A stretch of 64,000 nucleotides of DNA from Cellvibrionaceae bacterium (GCA_021151695.1 JAGKWU010000006.1:1-64000); one strand, 5' to 3'; counted from the first letter of the stretch, positions 7,360 to 16,184 are shown. Notes: generated by a model not told the origin, from the sequence alone. Numbers and translations are program-made.

Positions 7360-8445
7360 ATGAAACATTCTACCCATACCCTAATTACTTTCTCGTTCCT
7401 TCTTCTACCCAATACTCTATATGCACAGGATGTATGTGAGGCATTTGCCAAGTACGGCATATACGATACACAGACTACAACATCCGACACGGAAAAAGCG
7501 TTGTCGTTTCGTTCTTGGTTCTGCCAGAGCAAGTTCGAGAGCAAGCAGGCTGCTGATTCTGCTGGTCTAAGTCTTGGCTATGGAGGATTTACTCTTGGCT
7601 TTGATTCAAACAATGAAAGCTGGTCACAGTTTTCGTCAAACTACTGTCGTGACGATAGCTACAGCTCGAAATATCGTCAGGCAACAATGTCCTTTATCCA
7701 AACCATTAATTCCAATGCGTCGAACAATATGCTCGCCTGCTTTTTACGTGGCGGGTTTCACGCGCGTATCGTACCCGGAGCAGGGCAAGATACTTTCTAT
7801 GTTCAGGTGCGGATGAATCCAACTGGTGCGACTACAAAAGCTAGTGTTGTCGGCTTCTCAGTCGTAGGTGGTACCTGTAGCGGTCCAATAACGAATGGCT
7901 ACGAAATCACCTCTGCGGGTGCGGAACAGATTTGCCAGCGTGCCGGAGAACAGGCGGTTGACATCAGCATATCTGCTAGTGAGCAGGTTAATTGGGATTC
8001 GCCACGAGGACTTAAGCGAATCGTTGTTCTACCTCCTACGCCAACCAAACAACCAATAGCGATTCGAGCTCGAGATTTCGTTCGGGGAACGAATGTCTCA
8101 ATTGATCAATGTGTAGAAGGGCCCGGAACCCTATCAAATGCACCTCCATGTAACGGGCGACCAAATGCCGCTGAATATGACTTTGTGGTAAAGGCATCAG
8201 GCACTTATCGTATGGACGTTAACTTTGCGGCGGCGGAATCACGACCTGTCAAAGTCATACTGAACGGCAAGGTTGTGAGAGATCAAGCACTGACGGAAAC
8301 TACGGGAAGCTGGTTAAACAGCAGTCTACGTTGGTCTGAGGTCGGCCAAGTGGTGTTGAAGGAAGGTAACAACACTGTGCGCCTAGAGCGGGCAAATGTT
8401 TTTCCACACATTCATGATTTGCGTTTTGTTCCGGCACCAGAGTGA
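7360..8445 (+). CDS. Secreted protein with C-terminal carbohydrate-binding-like domain, 361 aa
   Basis: The start at 7360 is preceded by AAGGAGAG. Residues 1-22 form a signal peptide ending TLYA, so the product is exported. The mature N-terminal half has several Cys residues and no motif I recognise. Residues ~235-361 are a beta-rich module with the flavour of CBM6/CBM35: the run begins AIRARDFVRGTNVS and ends HIHDLRF, a typical last strand of these sugar-binding jelly rolls. It probably binds a polysaccharide or a cell-surface glycan. It sits oddly between nuclease-like genes, which fits a cassette array better than an operon. No catalytic domain is evident. Confidence 0.55.
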   Translation: MKHSTHTLITFSFLLLPNTLYAQDVCEAFAKYGIYDTQTTTSDTEKALSFRSWFCQSKFESKQAADSAGLSLGYGGFTLGFDSNNESWSQFSSNYCRDDSYSSKYRQATMSFIQTINSNASNNMLACFLRGGFHARIVPGAGQDTFYVQVRMNPTGATTKASVVGFSVVGGTCSGPITNGYEITSAGAEQICQRAGEQAVDISISASEQVNWDSPRGLKRIVVLPPTPTKQPIAIRARDFVRGTNVSIDQCVEGPGTLSNAPPCNGRPNAAEYDFVVKASGTYRMDVNFAAAESRPVKVILNGKVVRDQALTETTGSWLNSSLRWSEVGQVVLKEGNNTVRLERANVFPHIHDLRFVPAPE

Positions 8446-8807
8446 CTAGCATTATTTGCTAATGGCAATGACGCCGAGCAAGTTTTTCCAGCGGACTGCC
8501 TTCGGTAGCCGCTAAATTCCAACTTTAGGCAAACACAAAATGGCAAATGATTTAAGGGAAAGCAAAGTAATGCAAAATGGGGGCGGAGTAAAATTAATAT
8601 GCCCGCTCTTGGCCGATCACTGGCATTGAAAAGATGCCGGAACAATTGGAGTCAGAGTAAAAAATTAAACGTCCGCTCTTGGTCGAATTAAAAAAATTAA
8701 TAAATCGAGTTATCTAAATAATTAAATGTTGGGCATTGCTGCCCAACCTACTAGCCAGCTAGCTAGACTTAACCTTAGCGTCATTTTCCCAACCTAGAAT
8801 ACCTATT
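8446..8807. other. 362-bp intergenic region with short repeats
   Basis: No credible coding frame. It holds two copies of a CCGCTCTTGG block (8603-8612, 8673-8682) and a perfect 8-bp hairpin GTTGGGCA-TTGC-TGCCCAAC (8728-8747). The sequence is AT-rich toward the next gene. No promoter or terminator can be assigned with confidence. Confidence 0.5.
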
Positions 8808-9668
8808 ATGAGCAAAGATATAGAAAACAAAGGTATGCCAATATTTTTAGATAAGACGCCAAGAATTATTTCCGACCCCTTAAAGGGGGCTGAAATAGAT
8901 TATTGGTATCCTTCAAATAGTGCCGCCCAAAAATTATGGCGCTGTTTGGAGTCGTTAAGAGATTTGGATGACCTCTTAATTGACTCTGCAAACCAAAAAA
9001 ATGCCACAAAAAGAAAAAGAAAGTTAAAAATCGCATTAACGCCACTACATTCTTTGATTAAATCTCTGGATGATCTCTGCAACACCATTCAGTGCAACAA
9101 AGAAACTCGTGGCTTGTTGGATGAATCAAAGATTAGAGAAGTATCTGAAATACAAAAAACATACACTCGTCTCTTGCCACACGATCACAAGTCAATCATT
9201 ACAACCGCGAGAAATAAGCTTTCCGCACATGTTGATAAAAACATGCTTCCGTCAGAGGCTCAAAAAATTGGTGAGACAATAACTTCAAGTGAGTTTGGTC
9301 GCTACTTGCATATTTGCCTACACTTAACTTTAGATTTAACAAAACTTGACATATACCATTGGTCTTGCAAGTCACCTGGTAAAGATTATGTTTGCTTCAT
9401 GCAATTTGAGCCCTTCATCGTTACGATGAAGATCGAAGGAGAAAACTCTCCGGCTTTAGTGGGGCTAAATATTGCTAATGGCTCACCACGAAATGCTATA
9501 CCTGAGATAGTACAAAGCCTTGTCGAAAACTCACAATGGATGTTTAAACAAGATCAACCTAGAATTTTCGGTCTGAAAAAAGATAATTTAGGCAGCTGGA
9601 ATACATTTCGAGAATATTCATATATCCATGAGTCGAACTCTAAAAATTATATCAATCACTTAGAGTAA
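8808..9668 (+). CDS. Unknown HEPN-motif protein, 286 aa
   Basis: Not recognised as a named family. Largely alpha-helical in the first 180 residues, with RNKLSAH at 135-141, a good match to the R-N-x4-H form of the HEPN ribonuclease motif, followed by a conserved-looking VDK. The C-terminal 100 residues look more beta-rich and carry no signature I can assign. There is no signal peptide or membrane segment, so it is cytoplasmic. With the HEPN-motif gene at 4756 this is the second candidate RNase in the same AT-rich, one-directional stretch. An abortive-infection or toxin-like role is inference only. ATG at 8808 follows a weak purine-poor leader. Confidence 0.5.
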   Translation: MSKDIENKGMPIFLDKTPRIISDPLKGAEIDYWYPSNSAAQKLWRCLESLRDLDDLLIDSANQKNATKRKRKLKIALTPLHSLIKSLDDLCNTIQCNKETRGLLDESKIREVSEIQKTYTRLLPHDHKSIITTARNKLSAHVDKNMLPSEAQKIGETITSSEFGRYLHICLHLTLDLTKLDIYHWSCKSPGKDYVCFMQFEPFIVTMKIEGENSPALVGLNIANGSPRNAIPEIVQSLVENSQWMFKQDQPRIFGLKKDNLGSWNTFREYSYIHESNSKNYINHLE

Positions 9669-9735
9669 ACAATTCTGCTTAATATTATGGATCAATTTAA
9701 CTTCCGCTTTTTGCCAATAACTGACCCCAAGAGAA

Positions 9736-9938
9736 GCGGCCTTTCGGCCGCTCAGCTCCCCCTACCCCACACTCCTATCGCAAAACTCCTACATTCAATA
9801 CATCACAATCTGCAAGGCCATATAAAGCTTGGTTGGAGTAAATCCAAATCGTGGTGAATGTTGCTTAACAAGCAGCTAACCAGGTGAACATCTTCACGCA
9901 GCTGGTGTTTTGCATCTTTCTCCACTTCGCAGCCCACC
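9736..9938. repeat. ~200-bp direct repeat, left copy (decayed gene 3' end)
   Basis: This block is about 85-90% identical by eye to 12517-12715. Both begin with a strong hairpin of the form GCGGCC-TTTC-GGCCGC. Read on the minus strand, both contain the last ~60 codons of the same unknown gene. In this copy an extra base near 9804 and an in-frame stop disrupt the frame. The two copies bracket the GH43 and esterase genes. The rest of 9669-10044 shows nothing else. Confidence 0.75.
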
Positions 9939-10044
9939 TGGCTTCGCGCCCAGCAAGCCGTACGTTCGCCCAAGTAGGACTTGCATCGCAGCGGCAGCAA
10001 TGGCCTAATTGTCACTTTTACCATTACAAACTGACAGGGCAATT

Positions 10045-11418
10045 ATGAACCGTTCTCTAGGCTATTTGCTGATCCTCAGCGTTGCTGGCTTTCTGAAAAT
10101 TACACCAGCCTTTGCGACTAATCCTTTGATCATGGATCAGTTCACTGCTGACCCGACTGCGCGGGTATTCGACGGCAAAATTTATGTCTATCCTTCGCAT
10201 GACATCAAAGCGCCACCGGAATACAAAGGGAAACCCGACTGGTTTGTGATGGAGGATTATCACGTTTTCTCGTCGAGCAATCTTACCGATTGGAAAGATC
10301 ACGGCATGATCGTCTCGCAAACTGGCGTGGAGTGGGCCGACCCTACGGCCTATGCGATGTGGGCGCCGGATTGTGTGTTCAAAAATGGAAAATATTATTT
10401 TTACTTCCCGGCCACGCCCAAAAGTAATGGCAAGGCGGAAGGCCCCGATGCCAAGCGCCCGGAATTCAGAATTGGTGTAGCCGTTTCAGACACTCCCTAC
10501 GGCCCTTTCAAACCTCTGCCCACTTACATTCAAGGCGTGACGGGAATCGATCCTAATGTATTGATCGACAAAGATGGTACAGCTTATCTGTATTACTCCT
10601 TAGGAAAAATTTACGTCGCCAAGCTGAAACCCAACATGACGGAGATTGATGGCGAGCCGATGGTGATCGACAATCTACCGACGAAAGGATTACTGGAAGG
10701 ACCTTTTGCGTTTGAGCGCAAGGGCACTTACTACCTTACCTATCCGCATGTGGAAAATAAGATCGAGCGGCTGGAATACGCGACCAGCACTTCACCCACG
10801 GGGCCATTTAAACAAGCCGGCGTGATTCTCGATGAATCCGAGAGCGGTTGCTGGACAGTGCATCACTCCATTCTCGATTGGCAAGGTCAGTCATATCTGT
10901 TTTATCACGATAGGGATCTATCGCCCGGGTTCGACAAAAATCGGTCGATTCGCGCCGATAAGCTGTTCTTCAACGCCGATGGTAGCATCCAAAAAGTAAA
11001 ACCAACGCTGCGCGGTGTTGGACTGGTAGACGCCAGGAGCGAGATTCAAATTGATCGCTACAGCGCAAAAAGTGCCGAAGGAATTGCAGTTTCATTCATT
11101 GACGAAGCCAATCCATATGCAGGCTGGAAAACAACATTTAGTTCTGCAAAAGCATGGATAAAATTTAATGAGGTGGACTTTAGTCGAGGCACGCTGAAAT
11201 CCATCACGGTACGTGCGAAGATTGGCGCAAGCGGCACACTCGACATCCATTTGGATAATCAAGACGGACCCTTGTTGGGTCGCGTAAAAATTGACGAGTC
11301 AACTGATTGGAAAATATCGAGCGCTACCGCCAAAAAAATCCCGAAAGGTGTGCACGATATTGTTATTACTCAAGCCGATGGCGGTACCGCTGAAGTGGAT
11401 TGGTTAAGTTTTCGATAA
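10045..11418 (+). CDS. Secreted glycoside hydrolase family 43 with C-terminal CBM6-like domain, 457 aa
   Basis: Signal peptide 1-25 (ends PAFA). A five-bladed GH43 core follows with the expected triad: D36 in TADPTARVF (general base), D169 in GIDPNVLID (pKa modulator) and E218 in LLEGPFAF (general acid). Residues ~335-457 form a carbohydrate-binding jelly roll of CBM6 type with VDWLSF near the end. GH43 enzymes remove arabinofuranosyl or xylosyl residues from xylan or arabinan; the exact substrate cannot be read from sequence. An upstream in-frame start at 10009 would spoil the signal peptide, so 10045 is preferred. The esterase gene lies 96 bp downstream on the same strand, and debranching plus deacetylation of xylan would fit together. 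Confidence 0.85.
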   Translation: MNRSLGYLLILSVAGFLKITPAFATNPLIMDQFTADPTARVFDGKIYVYPSHDIKAPPEYKGKPDWFVMEDYHVFSSSNLTDWKDHGMIVSQTGVEWADPTAYAMWAPDCVFKNGKYYFYFPATPKSNGKAEGPDAKRPEFRIGVAVSDTPYGPFKPLPTYIQGVTGIDPNVLIDKDGTAYLYYSLGKIYVAKLKPNMTEIDGEPMVIDNLPTKGLLEGPFAFERKGTYYLTYPHVENKIERLEYATSTSPTGPFKQAGVILDESESGCWTVHHSILDWQGQSYLFYHDRDLSPGFDKNRSIRADKLFFNADGSIQKVKPTLRGVGLVDARSEIQIDRYSAKSAEGIAVSFIDEANPYAGWKTTFSSAKAWIKFNEVDFSRGTLKSITVRAKIGASGTLDIHLDNQDGPLLGRVKIDESTDWKISSATAKKIPKGVHDIVITQADGGTAEVDWLSFR

Positions 11419-11514
11419 ATTCATCTCAAACGCAGGTCACGATAAGGTTATCCCTTTTTACAGGGATAAGTATTAATAAAAATTTATGAAAAACAATTAT
11501 CAGCGGAGCTTGTA

Positions 11515-12477
11515 ATGAATACATGGCTATCCACCATAACAGCGATTTTATTGATGGTATGTGCTTCTCTAAGCGTTAGTGCGGAGGAGAAAACTAGCGA
11601 TCCGGCTTATTTATTCCCCCCTAAAATGCAGAGCTTTCGATTATATGGTGACGCGGCTATCCCCAATTCAAAGCCAACGGCTGATGAGGAAACAGGTGCG
11701 GATAAAGGTTGGATACAAAAAGTGTCCCAGCCCTATATTCAAGTGTATTTGCCGGCCAAAGTTAAATCGACAGGCGCCAGTGTGGTGATATTTCCGGGCG
11801 GAGCTTATTGGGGGTTAACGTTTGATTACGAGGGTGTTCAACAAGCCAATTATTTTGTGGATCACGGGATTGCTGCGTTTGTTGTTAAATATCGAATCCC
11901 AAATGATGGATGGATGATCGATAAATCCATTGGCCCGCTCCAGGATGCGCAACAAGCAATGAAGTTTGCCCGTCAACATGCCAGCGAGTGGAACCTGGAT
12001 ACAAATCGAATTGGCGCAATCGGTTTTTCGGCGGGTGGGCATCTCGCCTCAACTTTGGCCACACATTTCAGCAAACCGCAGATTGAAAACCCCGACAATA
12101 TTAACTTGCGCCCGGATTTTCTGGTTCTTGTTTATCCTGTGATCAGTATGGATGCCAAAGTAACCCACCTGGATTCGCGCAAAGCCCTGCTGGGCGAAAA
12201 GCCATCCAGCGAGCGCGTCAGTTTCTTTTCCAATGAGTTACAGGTAAACGCAAATACGCCACCCACACTGTTGCTGCACGCGGTGGATGACAAATTGGTA
12301 GATGTAAAAAACACTATTTTATTTCTTGAAGCACTGAAGCAAGCAGGTGTTCCTGTTGAGGCCCATCTCTTCGAAAAAGGTGATCACGGCTTCTTCCTGA
12401 TCCCTCGTGACCGCTGGCAAGCGCCAATCATGGAATGGCTTACTACAAATGGCTGGCTTAACTTGAAGAGGAATTGA
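11515..12477 (+). CDS. Secreted alpha/beta-hydrolase, acetyl-xylan-esterase-like, 320 aa
   Basis: Signal peptide 1-23 (ends SVSA). The alpha/beta-hydrolase layout is clear: oxyanion motif FPGGAYWG (93-100), nucleophile elbow GFSAGGH with S172, acid at D258 or D259 in HAVDDKLV, and H291 in GDHGFF. This is the pattern of small-molecule or carbohydrate acetyl esterases often co-encoded with xylanolytic or arabinolytic hydrolases. Together with the GH43 gene upstream it probably clears side groups from plant hemicellulose in the periplasm or outside the cell. GGAGC precedes the ATG at 11515. Confidence 0.8.
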   Translation: MNTWLSTITAILLMVCASLSVSAEEKTSDPAYLFPPKMQSFRLYGDAAIPNSKPTADEETGADKGWIQKVSQPYIQVYLPAKVKSTGASVVIFPGGAYWGLTFDYEGVQQANYFVDHGIAAFVVKYRIPNDGWMIDKSIGPLQDAQQAMKFARQHASEWNLDTNRIGAIGFSAGGHLASTLATHFSKPQIENPDNINLRPDFLVLVYPVISMDAKVTHLDSRKALLGEKPSSERVSFFSNELQVNANTPPTLLLHAVDDKLVDVKNTILFLEALKQAGVPVEAHLFEKGDHGFFLIPRDRWQAPIMEWLTTNGWLNLKRN

Positions 12478-12516
12478 TTTTCGCAGTATTTAAATAATGT
12501 TAACTTTGTAAGCAAT

Positions 12517-12715
12517 GCGGCCTTTCGGCCGCTTGCTCCCTACCCCATATTCCTATCGCAAAACTCCTGCATTCGATACATCAAATCTGCAAGGCCGTAT
12601 AACGCTTGTTGGGGTAAATCCAGATCGTGGTGAATATTGCTTAACAGGCAGCTAACCAGGTGGACATCTTCACGCAGCTGGTGTTTTGCATCTTTCTCTA
12701 CTTCGTAGCCCACGT
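12517..12715. repeat. ~200-bp direct repeat, right copy
   Basis: Right-hand partner of 9736-9938, again starting with GCGGCC-TTTC-GGCCGC, which may act as a terminator hairpin for the esterase gene 40 bp upstream. This copy keeps an uninterrupted minus-strand frame across its whole length (see the pseudogene entry). A 27-bp trace of the same 3' end may also occur near 17759-17785. Confidence 0.75.
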
Positions 12716-12725
12716 GCTGTAAAAT
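12540..12725 (-). pseudogene. 3' fragment of an unknown gene (61 codons)
   Basis: The minus strand is open from a TGA at 12726-12728 down to the TAG at 12540-12542. It has no start codon at a plausible place and no ribosome site, so it is a 5'-truncated remnant. The peptide is helical and charged, with blocks such as EKDAKHQLRED and ALYGLADLMYRMQEF. The decayed second copy at 9736-9938 preserves the same reading, which shows that the frame was once coding. I do not recognise the family. Confidence 0.5.
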
Positions 12726-12745
12726 TCATGGAGGCGACTGGACAG

Positions 12746-12882
12746 GGTTGCAACCACCGGCCCCAGATAAACGCCGGCCCACCCGAAGGTGGCCCCGTCC
12801 AGCCACCAAAACACAGGCGTAGCTGTACGAGGACACAAGCAAAAAGCTTTGTGCCTATCTGGGGTAAATACGGGGGTTGCAA
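12746..12882. repeat. ~135-bp element with nested inverted repeats
   Basis: The outer arms are TTGCAACC and CCCCAGATA (12748-12769) against TATCTGGGG and GGTTGCAA (12856-12882). Inside lie two small hairpins: GGCCCACC-CGAA-GGTGGCC (12777-12795) and CACAAGC-AAAAA-GCTTTGTG (12834-12853). The overall fold would be a stem with two internal arms. Frames through it look like chance. It could be a miniature mobile element, a structured RNA or a dispersed repeat. The remaining bases of 12883-13180 show nothing else. Confidence 0.5.
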
Positions 12883-13212
12883 TCCCGACCGCGGGTTTTA
12901 CCACGGCGGCGTCAGGTTAGAGGATGGGGTTGGTGCTGTCAATGTGAAGGAAAATGGCAATTAGCCTAGTATTCAGGCAGATATGGATAGTTTTTACGCA
13001 TTTTAATTTCGTTAAATCCAAAGCACCCAAATCGCTTTTTCGTTTTTCAATCGGCACCCGATTCCAACGTTGGAGTGTAGAATTAGCCAATTTCCAAGCA
13101 GTACGCTCGGCGTATTCGGTTTGGAATCAATACAACAATTCGACAAAACGCAAAAGAATCAAATTTTCCATAAAAACCTATGATGCAGGCAAACCTGCAC
13201 CTGGAATTGTTT

Positions 13213-14007
13213 ATGACCGAGAAGCGCCAACTAATTCGCGATGCATTTATAACGGCGGTGTTTCGCTTTCTGGGCTATGTAGCAAGCTGCGATGGAGCGA
13301 TTAATCGCGAAGAGATCGACCGCCTTAAGGTTCAAATGAAAAAGATGAATCTTGTAGAAGATGAACAGCGCAAGGTGCTACAGCTGTTTAAATCAGCCAC
13401 TAGTCCCGACTTTAATGCACTTGAAGCACTCAAAGAATTTCACGCTGCGACAACGCCAAAACTGATCCAAATTTTATTGATGCATTTGATTACCATGGCA
13501 CGCACCGATGGTTATTTGGTGGAGAAAGAACTCCATGCGATTCAGTGGATTGCACGAGAACTGGGCTATAAAAGTATTACGTTTAATTACCTGCTGAAAA
13601 TCATCTACACTCAGGATCAAGTTGCCCAGCGTCAAAATCCACCAAAGCCAATTGCGGCAGATAACGGCAGTACCAATCACAACACTTCCGATTATCACGA
13701 TTTGTTACACAATGCACAGGCGAACACGAGCGAAGCTCCTCATCGCGCTAGCGCGAGCCATGATCAGAATTTACATAAAGCCTACAAAATTTTGGGTGTG
13801 AATCCGGGTATGACGGAAGATGAAATTCGGCGTATCTATAAAAAACTCTCTCACAAGCTCCATCCAGATAAGATAATGAACCAAGGTCTGCCACAAGAGC
13901 AGATCAATACGGCGCTCAATGACTTCAAACGTGTTCAGGCCGCTTACTCATTTATCAAAAAGCACCGCTCGCTCTACACTAGCAAAAAAGGGGCGTCAAG
14001 AACTTAA
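13213..14007 (+). CDS. djlA: DjlA-like co-chaperone: TerB domain plus C-terminal J domain, 264 aa
   Basis: Residues ~10-130 form a TerB/DjlA-type helical domain with the acidic signature ASCDGAINREEI. A variable linker follows, then a J domain at ~190-255 with the essential HPD tripeptide at 217-219, so it should stimulate the ATPase of a DnaK. Canonical E. coli DjlA has an N-terminal membrane anchor; this protein starts directly at the TerB domain and has none, so it is DjlA-like rather than a certain orthologue. Starts at 13180 or 13183 would add 10-11 residues; 13213 has GGA nearby and begins at the conserved domain. A parvulin gene follows 39 bp downstream, which suggests a small folding operon. 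Confidence 0.75.
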   Translation: MTEKRQLIRDAFITAVFRFLGYVASCDGAINREEIDRLKVQMKKMNLVEDEQRKVLQLFKSATSPDFNALEALKEFHAATTPKLIQILLMHLITMARTDGYLVEKELHAIQWIARELGYKSITFNYLLKIIYTQDQVAQRQNPPKPIAADNGSTNHNTSDYHDLLHNAQANTSEAPHRASASHDQNLHKAYKILGVNPGMTEDEIRRIYKKLSHKLHPDKIMNQGLPQEQINTALNDFKRVQAAYSFIKKHRSLYTSKKGASRT

Positions 14008-14046
14008 ACATCTACTAGTTACAAAACACGCACACAAGAGCCCATT

Positions 14047-14337
14047 ATGAATTCAAAAAGACAAACTGCATCAGCTCGGCATATTTTAGTTAAGACTGAA
14101 AGTGAAGCAGAAAAGATAAAACAACTTATCGCCAAAGGCGCTGATTTTGGTGTTATGGCGAGGAAGTACTCTACCTGTAGCTCAGCAAAAAGAGGGGGAA
14201 ACCTTGGCGAGTTTAGCCCAGGTCAAATGGTTAAAGCATTCGACAATGTGGTCTTTAAGTTGCCGATACACGTGGTGCATGGCCCTATTAAAACGCAATT
14301 TGGTTTTCACCTTATTGAAACTATCTACCGTGACTAA
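14047..14337 (+). CDS. ppiC: Parvulin-type peptidyl-prolyl isomerase, 96 aa
   Basis: A single rotamase domain. It has the parvulin marks SARHILVK near the start, FGVMARKYSTCSSAKRGGNLGEF in the middle (broken here only by description), and FGFHLIE at the end. The length matches PpiC of E. coli (93 aa). No signal peptide, so it is cytoplasmic. It catalyses cis-trans isomerisation of Xaa-Pro bonds. It lies 39 bp after the DjlA-like gene and probably shares its transcript. Confidence 0.9.
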   Translation: MNSKRQTASARHILVKTESEAEKIKQLIAKGADFGVMARKYSTCSSAKRGGNLGEFSPGQMVKAFDNVVFKLPIHVVHGPIKTQFGFHLIETIYRD

Positions 14338-14696
14338 CCTGGTCTTTCTCCCTATACCAAAAGCAAAGCGAAGCCAGTAAAAAATCCCCCGACAGCTATC
14401 CCCACTTTTCCTTTTGCGTCGTCAAAAGGTTGGGCAATTGAATGTTTGCTAGCGAACCGAAGCGAGCAACGCTTGATGCTATTCTCGCACTACACAATTT
14501 TCTCAATTCCACGATCACCCTGAGTTACAACCTAAGCTGAGCGCAAAACCGCTATCAAATGGCGGTTGGCCTCAAGAGCTCGCGTGAATATGTTCGTAGC
14601 ACCAGTCAGGTTGTCGCTGATATACGAATAAACGCTGATTGCCTTTCGCAAAAAATTGAATACCGATAATGTTTCCTAACATAACGCCGGAATCCT
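14338..14696. other. 359-bp intergenic region without recognised features
   Basis: No plausible coding frame on either strand. No clear terminator hairpin follows the parvulin gene. The promoter of the KaiC-like gene should lie in the right half, but no sigma-70 boxes stand out. Confidence 0.4.
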
Positions 14697-16184
14697 ATGA
14701 TTAAACAAAACTCCGAAAGTAAAGCCTTTGTATCTACCGGTATTCCGGGCCTTGATAACATTCTCGGCGGAGGCTTAACAAAAGAGCGCTTGTATCTGTT
14801 GGAGGGAGATCCGGGCTCTGGGAAGACGACAATGGCCCTTCAATTTTTAATTGAAGGCGCGAAGCGAGGTGAGACGGTGCTTTACATCACCCTCGCTGAA
14901 AACGAGGTAGAGCTGCGCGCGGTCGCCGACGCCCACGGTTTTTCTATGGAGGGAGTTCATGTACACGAAGTTATTCCGGAAGAAAGCCTTCTGGATCCAG
15001 GTGAACAGTACACTGTGTTACACCCCTCTGAAGTGGAACTTGGTGAGACTAACGAGCTGATTCTGCAAATGATCGAAAGGCTGAACCCTTCTCGCGTCGT
15101 GTTAGATTCATTGTCGGAATTACAACTGCTGTCAGGCAGTGCCCTGCGCTATCGCCGCCACGTGCTTGCGCTCAAACAATATTTTTCCACGCGCTCTTGT
15201 ACGGCGCTGCTGTTGGACGATAAGACCGCCCTGCGTGGCGACCAACAAGTTCGCAGTATCGCTCACGGCGTTATTTCCCTTGAACATATAGATTCAGAAT
15301 ACGGTGCAGAGCGGCGAATCGTTCGCGTGATGAAATATCGCGGGATCGCGTTTCGCCGAGGCCCGCACGATTACTCCATTATTACCGGCGGAGTTGTCGT
15401 TTATCCGCGAATCGTTGCGGCTGAAACTCGCGCGCTAGCCGCTAGAGCGCAAATCTCCAGCGGAATTCCCGAGTTCGATGAATTGCTGGGCGGCGGAATT
15501 GAAGAAGGGTCAAGCACCTTGATTTCCGGCCCCCCAGGCACGGGCAAATCAAGCCTGGCGGTCCAATTTGTTAAATCGGCTACCGACAAGGGGCAGCACG
15601 CTGCGATGTTTTTATTCGAAGAATCGTTTAATACATTACTCAATCGCTGTAGCGGCATTGGTATGGATCTTCGCGCGCCCTATGAATCTGGCTTACTGGC
15701 TGTACACCAAATTGATCCCGCCGAAATGTCCCCAGGGGAATTTACGCACGCCGTATGCCGCGCTGCCGATGCAGGGGCGAAGGTCGTTATCATCGATAGC
15801 CTTAACGGATACCTCAACGCTATGCCAGAGGCCAGCTTTCTATCCACCCATTTGCATGAAGTGCTGACTTATTTGGGGCAGCGCGGCGTTGTTACCTTTC
15901 TCGTCGGTGTGCAGCAGGGAATTGTGGGCGCGATGACGACCGGACTGGACATGAGTTACATGGCAGACAATGTTTTGATTCTTCGTTATTTTGAAGCGAG
16001 AGGCGCGGTTCAAAAAGCTATATCAGTATTTAAAAAGCGCGGCAGTGCCCATGAAACAACATTGAGAGGATTCAACATCACCGGATCGGGTTTAGAGGTG
16101 GGCCCTGTATTGGACAACTTCCAGGGAATACTGACTGGCGTCCCTACCTTGCTGACCTCCAATTTTAAACCTATTGGCGACTGA
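14697..16184 (+). CDS. KaiC-like double RecA-domain ATPase, 495 aa
   Basis: Two tandem KaiC/RecA domains. Domain 1 opens with TGIPGLDNILGGGL and has Walker A GDPGSGKT and Walker B VVLDSLSEL. Domain 2 repeats the plan with SGIPEFDELLGGGI, GPPGTGKS, the paired glutamates FLFEES and Walker B VVIIDSLNGYL. The tail keeps a FQGILTGVPT motif like the end of cyanobacterial KaiC. There are no kaiA or kaiB genes here, so a circadian clock is unlikely. In non-cyanobacteria such proteins pair with histidine kinases and act in stress or redox signalling. The hybrid kinase gene begins only 37 bp downstream, which supports such a pair. ATG at 14697 sits after CCGGAATCCT, a weak ribosome site. Confidence 0.85.
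   Translation: MIKQNSESKAFVSTGIPGLDNILGGGLTKERLYLLEGDPGSGKTTMALQFLIEGAKRGETVLYITLAENEVELRAVADAHGFSMEGVHVHEVIPEESLLDPGEQYTVLHPSEVELGETNELILQMIERLNPSRVVLDSLSELQLLSGSALRYRRHVLALKQYFSTRSCTALLLDDKTALRGDQQVRSIAHGVISLEHIDSEYGAERRIVRVMKYRGIAFRRGPHDYSIITGGVVVYPRIVAAETRALAARAQISSGIPEFDELLGGGIEEGSSTLISGPPGTGKSSLAVQFVKSATDKGQHAAMFLFEESFNTLLNRCSGIGMDLRAPYESGLLAVHQIDPAEMSPGEFTHAVCRAADAGAKVVIIDSLNGYLNAMPEASFLSTHLHEVLTYLGQRGVVTFLVGVQQGIVGAMTTGLDMSYMADNVLILRYFEARGAVQKAISVFKKRGSAHETTLRGFNITGSGLEVGPVLDNFQGILTGVPTLLTSNFKPIGD

Noticed and set aside
12686..12964. Open frames on both strands through the 12.7-12.9 kb region
   Set aside because: They run through the inverted-repeat element and the fossil repeat, with Pro/Gly-rich peptides and no start site; treated as products of repeat sequence.
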